10,334 bases of DNA from Actinomycetales bacterium (GTDB taxonomy: Bacteria > Actinomycetota > Actinomycetes > Actinomycetales > BWSM-131). How positions within the stretch are numbered: position 1 is the first letter of the stretch; every line of letters starts with the position of its first letter. The position numbers and the translations under genes are program-made. The DNA lies in the NCBI GenBank assembly GCA_030149025.1, contig JASBSH010000358.1, positions 1 to 10,334 on the forward strand. Direction: 5' to 3'. The notes below the pieces were generated by a model. That model was not told where the DNA came from. It did not search any database and saw only the letters and a program-made list of their open reading frames with translations. Positions 1-8,820 of this stretch are shown here, piece after piece.

Positions 1-128
1 GGAGTCGCGTCGCTCGTTCATCCAGCGCCACGCCACGGACGTGCGCTTCCTCGACATCTCGCGGTGCACCCACCGCGCCCCGCCGGGCACCGACCCGGCT
101 CCCCTGACGAAGGACGACGGCAGACCCC

Positions 129-2938
<2,810 letters not shown>

Positions 2939-2942
<4 letters not shown>

Positions 2943-3490
2943 GCTCGTCCGAGCAGGCGTACCAGAAGGCGGGTGTCGCCGCCAGGAGCTCGAACGCGCC
3001 GTCCGGGCAGACGGGCGTGACGTCGTCCACCTCCGTGAACGATCGCCGGTCCGAAGCCTCGACGAGCGGGACGAGCAGCGCAACGCGGCCGAACGCTGCT
3101 CATCCGGGGACCAGCGCGGTGCGTCCGGGGGCGCCGCGGCGGGTGCGGCTGACCATCGCGCGGGTGGACCCGTGGTCGGTGATGAAGCTGTCGTTCCTGC
3201 TGTCGGTGGCCATCGGTATCGCACTGGTGGTCGCAGCCGGGGTGCTGTGGACGATCCTCGACGGGATGGGCGTCTTCGCTGACCTGAACGGCGTCATCGG
3301 GGAGGTCCTGGGGGACCCGACGTTCGATGTCGGCGCCTACGTCGGCTTCGGCAAGGTCGTGTCGCTCGCGACGGTGATCGCGGTGATCGACGTCGTGCTG
3401 CTGACGGCGATCGCCACGTTGGGCGCGTTCCTGTACAACATCGCGACCACGCTGGTCGGCGGGCTGCACGTGACGTTGTCCGACGACTGA
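2939..3490 (+). CDS. DUF3566 family membrane protein
   Basis: This 183-aa protein of unknown function belongs to the DUF3566 transmembrane family, which sits directly after gyrA in many actinobacteria (Rv0007 position in M. tuberculosis). Residues 1-65 are a Ser/Thr/Ala-rich, probably disordered cytoplasmic segment. A conserved basic region follows (PRRVRLTIARVDPWSVMK), then a first hydrophobic helix at about 83-106. Next comes an amphipathic stretch (GMGVFADLNGVIGEV) and a second hydrophobic helix at about 140-170, ending ATTLVGGLHVTLSDD. The GTG start overlaps the gyrA stop as GTGA and has a strong ribosome-binding site. The gene is probably cotranscribed with gyrase. Family and gene order are secure; the function is not known. 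A dispersed repeat copy begins 28 bases after the stop. Confidence 0.92.
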
Positions 3491-3518
3491 CGCAGTCTCG
3501 ATGACACTCACCCCCCGG

Positions 3519-3538
3519 TGATCATGAAATCCCGGTTC
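3519..3538 (+). repeat. Dispersed 3'-end repeat, copy 1
   Basis: Exact 20-base unit TGATCATGAAATCCCGGTTC, 28 bases after the DUF3566 stop and in the same orientation as that gene. The flanks give CCGG (3515-3518) and CCGG (3532-3535), which could form a short stem around a loop containing the TGATCATG core. Five related copies lie at 4159, 4229, 9512, 9577 and 9601. Confidence 0.85.
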
Positions 3539-3566
3539 GGTGCTGCGAGCGGGCTGACCTCCCGCT

Positions 3567-3596
3567 TTGGGGTGGTCGCGCGGCCTGCTGTAACCT
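3567..3596 (+). promoter_or_regulatory. Putative promoter of tRNA-Ile
   Basis: TTGGGG (3567-3572) and TAACCT (3591-3596) are separated by 18 bases, an acceptable sigma-70-type arrangement. Initiation about seven bases downstream would fall just before the tRNA at 3609. This is a pattern match only. Confidence 0.4.
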
Positions 3597-3608
3597 CGTC
3601 ACTCGCAC

Positions 3609-3685
3609 GGGCCTATAGCTCAGTCGGTTAGAGCGCTTCCCTGATAAGGAAGAGGTCAGAGGTTCAAGTCCTCTTAGGCCCACCA
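3609..3685 (+). tRNA. tRNA-Ile(GAU)
   Basis: A full cloverleaf can be folded by eye. The acceptor GGGCCTA (3609-3615) pairs with TAGGCCC (3675-3681). The D arm is GCTC/GAGC. The anticodon stem CTTCC/GGAAG (3636-3640 and 3648-3652) holds the loop CTGATAA with anticodon GAT at 3643-3645. The T arm is AGAGG-TTCAAGT-CCTCT. A discriminator A and an encoded CCA end (3683-3685) follow. It lies downstream of the gyrase operon and is linked to tRNA-Ala(UGC), as in other actinobacteria. Confidence 0.98.
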
Positions 3686-3687
3686 GG

Positions 3688-3708
3688 AGCCGGTTGCATC
3701 GGCCGGCT
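3688..3708 (+). terminator. Possible hairpin between tRNA-Ile and the DLW-39 gene
   Basis: AGCCGG (3688-3693) and CCGGCT (3703-3708) are perfect complements around a nine-base loop, three bases after the tRNA. There is no U-tract. It could attenuate transcription or mark tRNA 3'-end processing. It overlaps an alternative TGCA/TGCA pairing, so the fold is uncertain. Confidence 0.25.
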
Positions 3709-3740
3709 GCACCACAGGTCCCGAGCGAAGGGTGAGTCGG

Positions 3741-3857
3741 ATGAAGAAGCTGCTGCTCGTCGCCGCCGCCCTGGTGGGTGCCGCGGCCTGGCGGAAGATG
3801 CAGGCCGACAAGGCTGAGCAAGACCTCTGGGCGGAGGCGACCGACAAGGTCCGCTGA
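3741..3857 (+). CDS. DLW-39 family micropeptide
   Basis: This 38-residue peptide starts MKKLLLVAAALVGAAAW, a single hydrophobic helix behind two lysines, and continues with a charged tail containing the diagnostic DLW motif (DLWAEATDKVR). DLW-39 peptides are a conserved actinobacterial family of unknown function, typically encoded between tRNA-Ile and tRNA-Ala after the gyrase operon, exactly the setting here. The tail suggests a small membrane-anchored peptide with its C-terminus in the cytoplasm, an inference from the sequence alone. GAAGGG lies about eight bases upstream of the ATG. The gene ends ten bases before tRNA-Ala, so it is probably on the same transcript as the tRNAs. Confidence 0.9.
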   Translation: MKKLLLVAAALVGAAAWRKMQADKAEQDLWAEATDKVR

Positions 3858-3867
3858 CCGCTCCCCG

Positions 3868-3940
3868 GGGGGCGTGGCGCAATTGGTAGCGCACCTGCTT
3901 TGCAAGCAGGGGGTTAGGGGTTCGAGTCCCCTCGCCTCCA
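3868..3940 (+). tRNA. tRNA-Ala(UGC)
   Basis: The acceptor GGGGGCG (3868-3874) pairs with CGCCTCC (3933-3939), including a G3-U70 wobble, the classic alanine identity element. The D arm is GCGC/GCGC. The anticodon stem CCTGC/GCAGG holds the loop TTTGCAA with anticodon TGC at 3901-3903. The T arm is AGGGG-TTCGAGT-CCCCT. The discriminator is A3940. The following bases are CCC, so the CCA end is not encoded, unlike the tRNA-Ile just upstream. Confidence 0.97.
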
Positions 3941-3957
3941 CCCCGATCTAGCTTCTC

Positions 3958-3976
3958 GTCCGGGCGTCTGCCGGAC
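3958..3976 (+). terminator. Possible terminator of the tRNA-Ala transcript
   Basis: GTCCGG (3958-3963) and CCGGAC (3971-3976) form a perfect six-base-pair stem with a seven-base loop, 18 bases after tRNA-Ala. No T-run follows, as is common for actinobacterial terminator candidates. Placement supports the call; the sequence alone does not prove it. Confidence 0.35.
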
Positions 3977-4069
3977 CACCCGCCCATCAGGGTCCCAGCC
4001 TCAAGCCTCGTGGTCACGCAACTGTGCACATAGCGCGGTGACGGGTAACAGTCGAGCCGGAAGCAACCG

Positions 4070-4140
4070 ATGGGTGCAGCCATGGATGCAGGAAAGGCGC
4101 GCTATGACGACACCAAACCTGCAACCACGGCTGCACCCAT
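4070..4140. repeat. Long inverted repeat (23-base arms, 25-base loop)
   Basis: Arm 4070-4092 begins ATGGGTGCAGCC. Arm 4118-4140 is its reverse complement at 21 of 23 positions. The loop (4093-4117) contains no recognised gene. It lies in the gene-free stretch 3941-4279, immediately left of dispersed repeat copy 2. The right arm continues into a stretch, 4129-4152, that also occurs at 9542-9564 beside other copies of that repeat, so it may be part of one larger intergenic element. Confidence 0.75.
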
Positions 4141-4152
4141 GTGCGGGGTCCG
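4129..4152 (+). repeat. Accessory repeat module, copy A
   Basis: GGCTGCACCCATGTGCGG followed by GGTCCG here matches 9542-9564 with one extra base in one copy, a two-base gap in the other and one substitution. Both copies lie just left of dispersed repeat units, which suggests that the two modules travelled together. Confidence 0.55.
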
Positions 4153-4158
4153 CCACGT

Positions 4159-4178
4159 GAACCGGCATTTCATGATCA
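4159..4178 (-). repeat. Dispersed 3'-end repeat, copy 2
   Basis: Reverse complement of the 20-base unit with one mismatch (19 of 20). It lies 101 bases past the stop of the minus-strand coiled-coil protein gene and points the same way as that gene. Confidence 0.8.
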
Positions 4179-4228
4179 CCCGCGGGGGTGGTCGTGCCGC
4201 CGGCGGGCCAACACGCAGCGGCTGCATG

Positions 4229-4248
4229 GTGGCGGGATTACATGATCA
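4229..4248 (-). repeat. Dispersed 3'-end repeat, copy 3 (degenerate)
   Basis: Matches the 20-base unit at 16 of 20 positions on the minus strand, keeping the TGATCATG core. It lies 31 bases past the stop of the minus-strand gene ending at 4280. The flanks read GCGG and CCGC in the sense of that gene, which still pair although they differ from the CCGG/CCGG of copies 1 and 4. Confidence 0.65.
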
Positions 4249-4279
4249 CCGCGAAGAGCGAGGGTGTGGGACCGGTGGG

Positions 4280-5161
4280 TCAGCCCGCGTGCCGCCCGCC
4301 GCCTTCCTCGCCCTCATCCCGCTCGCTGCCGACCTCGCCGCCGTCCCGCAGCTGCTCCTCGCCGGTCGCGAGCCCGTCCGGGGTCGGGGTGTCGACGTCC
4401 GTCGAATCCGACGCCAGCGACCCGCTGCCCAACGGGCCGGCACCCGCGGCCGTGCCTGACGCCGTCCCCGTTACTCCACCGGAGGTGAGCGGGTTGTCGG
4501 TGCTGGCCTGGGACAGCGTGTCCCCGCTGAGCCGGGAGGACGGCGACGTCCCCGTACCACCCGTCGCCGTGATCCACGGGTCCTCGGTCCGCCTGGTGCG
4601 CTTCCAGGCCATGTATCCGGCGCCGATCGCAGCACCGAGGATGCCGAGGATCGTCAGCAGCCTGCCGACGGAACGCTTCGGCTTGCCTGCCTTCTGCCTC
4701 TGCTTGGCCTGCTGCTGGATGGCCTTCAGCTGGGCGACGCTCGCCTCCCCGGCTTCGTCGGTCTTGGCCGCCACAGCCGCGGCGGCCGCGTTGACCGTCT
4801 CGACAATCCGTGGCAGGAGGTCCTCCACGATCTTCTCGCGTGCGTGCTCGACCTTAGGGGTGAGCACCTCGGCGGCGTGCTCCACCTTCGGTGCTGCCTT
4901 CGTCACGGTCGTCGCCTGCCGCTCGCGGGCCTTCTCCAGACGGGGCGTCGCCCAAACCATGGCGGCCTCGGCGGCGTGCGACGCGCTCTCCCGCGCCTGC
5001 TGGGCCGCCTGCTGGGCGGACTGCGCCGCCTGCTGGGCCGAGGGGCCCACCTTCTCCTTCAGGGCGGCGGCCTGCGCCCTCAGCGCGGCCGCTTGCGCCT
5101 TGGCGGCGTGGAAGCGCGCCGCCTCGGCTGCGCGCTCCGTGCTGTTCCTGGTTCCGAACAC
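4280..5161 (-). CDS. Coiled-coil protein with one membrane helix (DUF5324-like layout)
   Basis: The 293-aa protein has unknown function. Residues 1-160 are an Ala/Gln/Lys-rich helical, probably coiled-coil region. It includes repeated AQQAAQ segments (42-57) and a duplicated PKVEHA (91-96 and 102-107). A basic stretch (KPKRSVGR) precedes one hydrophobic helix at about 166-186, then KRTRR. The C-terminal 100 residues are Gly/Ser/Thr/Asp-rich and disordered. The order (helical repeats, one TM, short tail) and the place beside ppiA resemble the Streptomyces DUF5324 proteins; family membership is a guess from layout, not a match. The GTG start at 5161 has GGGGAGG four bases upstream. It is transcribed away from ppiA, so the two share the 117-base divergent spacer. 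Two dispersed repeats follow its stop. Confidence 0.8.
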   Translation of the reverse strand: MFGTRNSTERAAEAARFHAAKAQAAALRAQAAALKEKVGPSAQQAAQSAQQAAQQARESASHAAEAAMVWATPRLEKARERQATTVTKAAPKVEHAAEVLTPKVEHAREKIVEDLLPRIVETVNAAAAAVAAKTDEAGEASVAQLKAIQQQAKQRQKAGKPKRSVGRLLTILGILGAAIGAGYMAWKRTRRTEDPWITATGGTGTSPSSRLSGDTLSQASTDNPLTSGGVTGTASGTAAGAGPLGSGSLASDSTDVDTPTPDGLATGEEQLRDGGEVGSERDEGEEGGGRHAG

Positions 5162-5278
5162 ACGTCCTCCCCTCGGGTCCGAGCGACTCCCGGACCTCGG
5201 TTAGGCGTCCATCCTGCCCCCGTCGGCCGTGTCGTGCCCACCCGACGACGAAGGTCTTCTCCGTGCGAGGATCGAGCC

Positions 5279-5830
5279 ATGTTCGCAACCCTGCACACGA
5301 ACCACGGCGACATCCGCCTGGAGCTCTTCGAGAACCACGCGCCGAAGACAGTCCGCAACTTCGTCGAGCTCGCTCGGGGCACCCGAGAGTGGCAGGACCC
5401 GAAGACGGGCGCCAAGCGGCAGGACCCCTTCTACGACGGCTTGACCTTCCACCGGGTGATCAGCGGCTTCATGATCCAGGGCGGCTGCCCGATCGGCAAC
5501 GGCACCGGCGGCCCGGGCTACATGTTCGACGACGAGATCCACCCCGAGCTCGCGTTCAACAAGCCCTACCTGCTGGCCATGGCTAACGCCGGCAAGCGGA
5601 TGGGCAAGGGCACGAACGGGTCGCAGTTCTTCATCACCGTCAGCCCGACTCCCCACCTTCAGGGCAAGCACACGATCTTCGGTGAGGTGGCCGACGCGCC
5701 GAGCCGGGAGATCGTCGACAAGATCGCGAGCGCGCCGACCGGCGCCATGGACAAGCCGCGCGAGGACGTCGTGATCGAGGGCGTGACGATCGAGGACGGC
5801 GCCTCGGCGGGCGCGCCGTCCGGCCAGTGA
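5279..5830 (+). CDS. ppiA: Peptidyl-prolyl cis-trans isomerase, cyclophilin type
   Basis: This 183-aa cyclophilin catalyses cis-trans isomerisation of X-Pro peptide bonds during protein folding. No signal peptide is seen, so it is probably cytoplasmic. Active-site residues are in place: R59 in FHRVISGFMIQGG (with F64, M65 and Q67), GTNGSQFFIT (111-120), and H131 in GKHTIFG. The position of human CypA Trp121 is His126 here, so cyclosporin A binding may be weak, as in other bacterial cyclophilins. The ATG at 5279 starts the family's usual N-terminus (MFATLHTNHGDIRLELF) with a GAGG about ten bases upstream. The open frame extends further upstream, but that part is antisense to the neighbouring gene and has no cyclophilin features. 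The position matches Rv0009 (ppiA) of M. tuberculosis. The rhomboid gene overlaps its stop. Confidence 0.95.
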   Translation: MFATLHTNHGDIRLELFENHAPKTVRNFVELARGTREWQDPKTGAKRQDPFYDGLTFHRVISGFMIQGGCPIGNGTGGPGYMFDDEIHPELAFNKPYLLAMANAGKRMGKGTNGSQFFITVSPTPHLQGKHTIFGEVADAPSREIVDKIASAPTGAMDKPREDVVIEGVTIEDGASAGAPSGQ

Positions 5831-6708
5831 CAGGGCCGGGTCCCACCGAGATGGTGGGTGTCCCGGTCTGCCCGCGGCACCCCGACCGTGAGTCGTACGT
5901 GCGCTGCCAGCGCTGCGAGCGGCCCGTGTGCCCCGAGTGCCAGCGCCCGGCCGCCGTTGGCGTCCAGTGCGTCGACTGCGTCCGGGAGCAGGCGAGGACG
6001 GCGCCACGCACGAAGTCGATGTTCGGTGGCCGCCAGCGCGGTGGTCGCCCGGTCGTGACCTGGACGATCATCGCTCTGGCGGTGGCGTTGAACCTCCTGC
6101 AGCGCGTGCCGGGTCTGGGTGTGACCGAGGCGCTGATGCTGGTGCCGGCCTGGACGGCGGCCGAGCCGTGGCGGCTGATCACCTCGGCGTTCCTGCACGA
6201 CCCGGTCTGGCCCTTCCACATCCTGCTGAACATGTACGCCCTGTACCTGATCGGGCCGTACCTGGAGGACCTGTTCGGCCGGGTGTACTTCGTCGTCGTC
6301 TACCTGCTCACGGCGCTGGGTGGATCCGCCGGCTTCATCCTGATCGCCGGCGGGTACGGGAGCGCCGGGGCCGGTGTGTACCTGACCAGTGCGCTCGGTG
6401 CCTCGGGCGCCGTGTTCGGCCTGTTCGGCGCGCTGTTCATCGTGCAGCGCAAGCTCGGCCGCCAGATGGGCCAGATCGCGGTAGTCATCGGGATCAACCT
6501 GATCTTCGGATTCGTCGTTTCGGGTATCGCCTGGCAGGCGCACGTGGGCGGGCTCCTGGTTGGGGTCGCCTGTGCGGCCGTCCTGGCCTACGCGCCGCGT
6601 GAGCGACGGCGCCTGGTGCAGGTGGCGGGTCTTGCCGCGATCGCCGTCCTGGTCATCGCCGCCACTGTTGTCGGGCTCGTCAACGTCCAGCCGGCGATAC
6701 ACGCCTGA
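5827..6708 (+). CDS. Rhomboid family intramembrane serine protease with N-terminal B-box zinc finger
   Basis: Rhomboids cleave transmembrane substrates within the membrane; the substrate here is unknown. The 293-aa product starts with a cysteine-rich B-box-like finger (C15, H18, C27, C30, C35, C38, C48, C51). After a basic linker come six or seven hydrophobic helices. Rhomboid landmarks are H131 and N135 in HILLNMYALYLIG, catalytic S193 in GASGAVFGLFGA, and catalytic H239 in WQAHVGGLLVG. The Ser-His dyad is complete, so an active protease is expected. The GTG start at 5827 overlaps the ppiA stop (GTGA), which implies coupling; an ATG at 5851 is an alternative that keeps the whole finger. The finger-rhomboid arrangement and the ppiA-rhomboid-crgA order are usual in actinobacteria. 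Confidence 0.95.
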   Translation: MTGPGPTEMVGVPVCPRHPDRESYVRCQRCERPVCPECQRPAAVGVQCVDCVREQARTAPRTKSMFGGRQRGGRPVVTWTIIALAVALNLLQRVPGLGVTEALMLVPAWTAAEPWRLITSAFLHDPVWPFHILLNMYALYLIGPYLEDLFGRVYFVVVYLLTALGGSAGFILIAGGYGSAGAGVYLTSALGASGAVFGLFGALFIVQRKLGRQMGQIAVVIGINLIFGFVVSGIAWQAHVGGLLVGVACAAVLAYAPRERRRLVQVAGLAAIAVLVIAATVVGLVNVQPAIHA

Positions 6709-6777
6709 ACGATTTCCCTTGCGCCAGCGCATATGTAGGCCCCACGCATCAGATCCGCGGACGTAAGCGGAGGTGAC

Positions 6778-6858
6778 TTTTCCACACCTGTGGACGAAGT
6801 TGGGGAGGAAACGACATCGATGTAACTCTCCACAACCTGTGGGCAAGCGTGTGGACGG
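6778..6858. promoter_or_regulatory. Cluster of DnaA-box-like nonamers upstream of crgA
   Basis: Five sites resemble the actinobacterial DnaA box TTGTCCACA: TTTTCCACA (6778-6786, plus), TCGTCCACA (6789-6797, minus), CTCTCCACA (6826-6834, plus), TTGCCCACA (6838-6846, minus) and CCGTCCACA (6850-6858, minus). The first four form two inverted pairs, TCCACA-CC-TGTGGA and TCCACA-ACC-TGTGGG. All keep the CCACA half; none is a perfect match. They fill the spacer between the rhomboid gene and crgA. DnaA binding, or control of crgA, is an inference. Confidence 0.45.
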
Positions 6859-6869
6859 CGTGGTTCGAC

Positions 6870-6875
6870 TACCCT
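6870..6875 (+). promoter_or_regulatory. Possible -10 element for the crgA operon
   Basis: TACCCT fits the TAnnnT pattern of actinobacterial -10 boxes and lies 40 bases before the crgA start, directly after the DnaA-box-like cluster. No convincing -35 is visible. Confidence 0.3.
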
Positions 6876-6915
6876 TGACCCAGCGACGTCCACGCCACGA
6901 AGGAGCGCGCGGAAG

Positions 6916-7164
6916 ATGCCGGAGTCCAGGATCCGACGCAAGGCGAGCTACACCCCGCCGCCGGAGAAGTCCAGCGGTCCAAAGACGAACCCTCGCTGGT
7001 TCGTGCCGGTCATGCTCGCCCTCATGATCATCGGCCTGGTGTGGATCGTCGTGTTCTACGTCTCCCAGCAGGCGTATCCCGTCCCGGGGATGGGCAGCTG
7101 GAACCTCGTGGCCGGTTTCGCGTTCATCATGGCCGGCTTCCTGATGACGACCCGGTGGCGCTGA
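6916..7164 (+). CDS. crgA: Cell division protein CrgA
   Basis: CrgA is a small divisome membrane protein that influences FtsZ-ring stability and septation in Streptomyces and binds several Fts proteins in mycobacteria. The 82-aa product has the family pattern: a basic cytoplasmic N-terminus (MPESRIRRKASYTPPP), a first membrane helix (WFVPVMLALMIIGLVWIVVF, about 28-47), a short loop (VPGMGSWNLV), a second helix (about 59-77) and the conserved end TTRWR. The ATG has AAGGAG at 6900-6905 and GGAAG immediately before it. The gene opens a compact plus-strand run: its TGA overlaps the next ATG by one base (TGATG). The upstream spacer contains the DnaA-box-like cluster. Confidence 0.96.
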   Translation: MPESRIRRKASYTPPPEKSSGPKTNPRWFVPVMLALMIIGLVWIVVFYVSQQAYPVPGMGSWNLVAGFAFIMAGFLMTTRWR

Positions 7165-7928
7165 TGGGGCGCCGACTGCGGCCGCCACGCCGGCCGCTGA
7201 GCAAGATCGGTGTCGCCGTCGCGATGGCGATGGCCGGGGTCCTGTTCGCGACCAGTGCCGGTGTCGCCAACGGCACCAGCTTGCGCAACGACACCAGTGA
7301 CCTACCGGGTCTGGTGCGCAGCGAGGTCAGCCGTCTCAAGGAGTCGCAACGCCAGACGGTCGCGCTGCAGTCGGAGGTCGACCAGCTCTCCTCCCAGGTG
7401 AACAACGCAGAGGTGCGGAACCTGAAGAACGAGGCGAGCCGGCTGGCCGGCCCCGCCCAGCTGGAAGCTGTCACCGGACCCGGCCTCCGGGTGGTGCTCG
7501 ACGACGCCCCCCGGGACGTGCCCATCCCTGAAGGTGCCAGCCCTGACGACCTCGTCGTCCACCAGCAGGACCTGCAGGCCGTGGTCAACGCCCTGTGGGC
7601 AGCCGGGGCGGAGGCGATGATGCTGATGGACCAACGGGTCATCTCGACCAGCGCCGTGCGCTGTGTCGGCAGCACCCTGCGCCTGCAGGGCCAGGTCTAC
7701 TCCCCGCCCTACATCATCAAGGCGATCGGTGACCCGGCTGCGCTTCAGCAGGCACTGGATCAGTCGCCGGAGATCTCCATCTACCGGCAGTACGTGACCG
7801 CGTTCGGACTGGGCTACGAGGTCACCGAGTACGCGTCCATCCCGATGCCGGCGTTCTCCGGTCCGCTGGACCTCAAGTACGCCACGGTCCCAGACTCCGA
7901 TCCCAGCACGGCACCCAGCCGGGGCTGA
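7164..7928 (+). CDS. DUF881 domain-containing membrane-anchored protein
   Basis: The 254-aa protein belongs to the DUF881 (YlxW-like) family of unknown function, found next to crgA in actinobacteria (Rv0012 position). A basic N-terminus (MGRRLRPPRRPLSK) precedes one hydrophobic anchor at about 15-34. A short coiled coil follows (VRSEVSRLKESQRQTVALQ), then the DUF881 globular domain with GPGLRVVLDDA, the DLQAVVNALWAAGAEAM helix and IKAIGDPAALQQAL. The globular part is expected outside the membrane. The ATG at 7164 is chosen because it overlaps the crgA stop and gives a complete anchor; the open frame upstream is antisense or off-frame to crgA sequence. The family link is confident. A role in envelope growth or division is inferred only from neighbours. 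Confidence 0.92.
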   Translation: MGRRLRPPRRPLSKIGVAVAMAMAGVLFATSAGVANGTSLRNDTSDLPGLVRSEVSRLKESQRQTVALQSEVDQLSSQVNNAEVRNLKNEASRLAGPAQLEAVTGPGLRVVLDDAPRDVPIPEGASPDDLVVHQQDLQAVVNALWAAGAEAMMLMDQRVISTSAVRCVGSTLRLQGQVYSPPYIIKAIGDPAALQQALDQSPEISIYRQYVTAFGLGYEVTEYASIPMPAFSGPLDLKYATVPDSDPSTAPSRG

Positions 7929-7951
7929 CGACGCACGAAAGGGGGGCTCGC

Positions 7952-8653
7952 GTGTTCCGGTCGGTGTTCCGAGGTCTCGGTGAGCTGCTCATCACGGTGG
8001 GCCTGCTGCTGCTGCTCTTCGTCGGGTGGCAGCTGTGGTGGACGGACGTGCAGGCGAACCGGGAGCAGGCCGGCATCACGGCCGAGCTGCAGAAGAGCTG
8101 GGGGGACGACTCGCGCCAGGCGCCGGTCAGCGCGAACCAGGTCGACCAGGCAGAGCCGCCCGTTCCAGCACAACCGGCCGAGGGTGAGCCGTTCGCGATC
8201 ATCCGGATCCCCCGGTTCGGTGCGGACTACCAGCCCCGGCCCATCATCGAGGGCACGTCGCTCGACCTGCTGGCTCGCGGGGTGGGCCACTACGAGGGCA
8301 CTGCGCTGCCCGGCCAGGTCGGTAACTTCGCGCTCGCCGGCCACCGGGTGACCTACGGCAAGCCGTTCAACCTCATCGCCGAGCTCAAGCCGGGCGACCC
8401 GATCATCGTGGAGACGACGGACACCTGGTACATCTACCGGATGCGGTCGAGCCTCATCGTCACACCCGACCGGGTCGACGTGGTCGCGCCGGTTCCGGAG
8501 CAACCCGGCGCCGAACCGACCGAGCGGCTGCTGACCATGACCGCCTGCCACCCGATGTACTCCGCCCGCCAGCGGTACATCGTCCACGCCGCGCTGGACC
8601 GCTGGCAGCCCAAGAGCGCCGGTGAGCCGGTGGAGCTTCAGGAGGTGGGCTAG
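7952..8653 (+). CDS. Class E sortase
   Basis: Sortases are membrane cysteine transpeptidases that attach surface proteins to peptidoglycan; class E enzymes of high-GC Gram-positives recognise LAxTG-type signals. The 233-aa product has an N-terminal anchor (about 9-30), an extracytoplasmic linker rich in Gln/Pro (about 55-78), and the sortase fold. Catalytic residues are visible: H131 in LAGHRVTYGKPF, C199 in TMTACHPMYSARQRYIV, and R208. The GTG start at 7952 has a purine-rich AAAGGGGGG a few bases upstream; the gap to the DUF881 gene is 23 bases. No sortase substrate is encoded in the window, so its targets lie elsewhere. It is probably cotranscribed with crgA and the DUF881 gene upstream and the small membrane protein downstream. 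Confidence 0.95.
   Translation: MFRSVFRGLGELLITVGLLLLLFVGWQLWWTDVQANREQAGITAELQKSWGDDSRQAPVSANQVDQAEPPVPAQPAEGEPFAIIRIPRFGADYQPRPIIEGTSLDLLARGVGHYEGTALPGQVGNFALAGHRVTYGKPFNLIAELKPGDPIIVETTDTWYIYRMRSSLIVTPDRVDVVAPVPEQPGAEPTERLLTMTACHPMYSARQRYIVHAALDRWQPKSAGEPVELQEVG
8640..8645 (+). promoter_or_regulatory. Shine-Dalgarno site of the 53-aa protein gene
   Basis: AGGAGG inside the last codons of the sortase gene, eight bases before the GTG at 8654. It is one of the strongest ribosome-binding sites in the window and the main reason to call this short gene. Confidence 0.7.
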
Positions 8654-8815
8654 GTGTACGCGTGGATCTGGGCACATCTACCGGGCCCGCTCGCCGTTCG
8701 GGTCGCGCTGGCGCTGATCCTGGTGCTGGCGGTCGTGTTCGTCCTGTTCCAGTGGGTCTTCCCGGCGATAGCACCGTTCGTGCCCTTCAACGACAACACA
8801 GTGAGCGACGGCTGA
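8654..8815 (+). CDS. Small single-pass membrane protein
   Basis: This 53-residue open frame starts with GTG directly after the sortase TAG and ends five bases before pabA. It reads MYAWIWAHLPGPLAVRV, then a long hydrophobic helix (about 17-41, ALALILVLAVVFVLFQWVF), then PFVPFNDNTVSDG. A strong AGGAGG lies eight bases upstream, and stop and start codons on both sides abut, which argues that it is translated. I recognise no named family. Similar tiny membrane proteins may sit between the sortase and pabA in related genomes, but I cannot confirm this here. A helper of the sortase, or simply a coupling peptide, are both possible; neither is shown by the sequence. Confidence 0.75.
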   Translation: MYAWIWAHLPGPLAVRVALALILVLAVVFVLFQWVFPAIAPFVPFNDNTVSDG

Positions 8816-8820
8816 GCCCG

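Noticed and set aside
4021..4069. A promoter or small RNA gene in the gap after tRNA-Ala
   Set aside because: TAACAG at about 4046 resembles a -10 box, but there is no -35 partner and no structured RNA could be folded apart from the inverted repeat already listed.
3522..4083. Minus-strand open frames across the two tRNA genes, with sequences such as EARGLEPLTPCLQ and EGTRTPNPLL
   Set aside because: These peptides are the familiar artefact of translating tRNA genes in reverse; they are common misannotations, not proteins.
3519..4248. The repeats as a CRISPR array
   Set aside because: The units are few, unevenly spaced, present in both orientations and not separated by uniform spacers; no cas genes are present.
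5659..7188. 509-codon minus-strand frame across ppiA, rhomboid and crgA
   Set aside because: It crosses three well-supported genes and a regulatory spacer, and its residues are low-complexity Arg/His/Asp/Gln typical of GC-rich shadows.
8662..8820. Longer pabA with a start at 8662
   Set aside because: The extra residues are an out-of-frame reading of the 53-aa gene; PabA/TrpG proteins begin close to the LVVDNYDSF motif, which fits the GTG at 8821.
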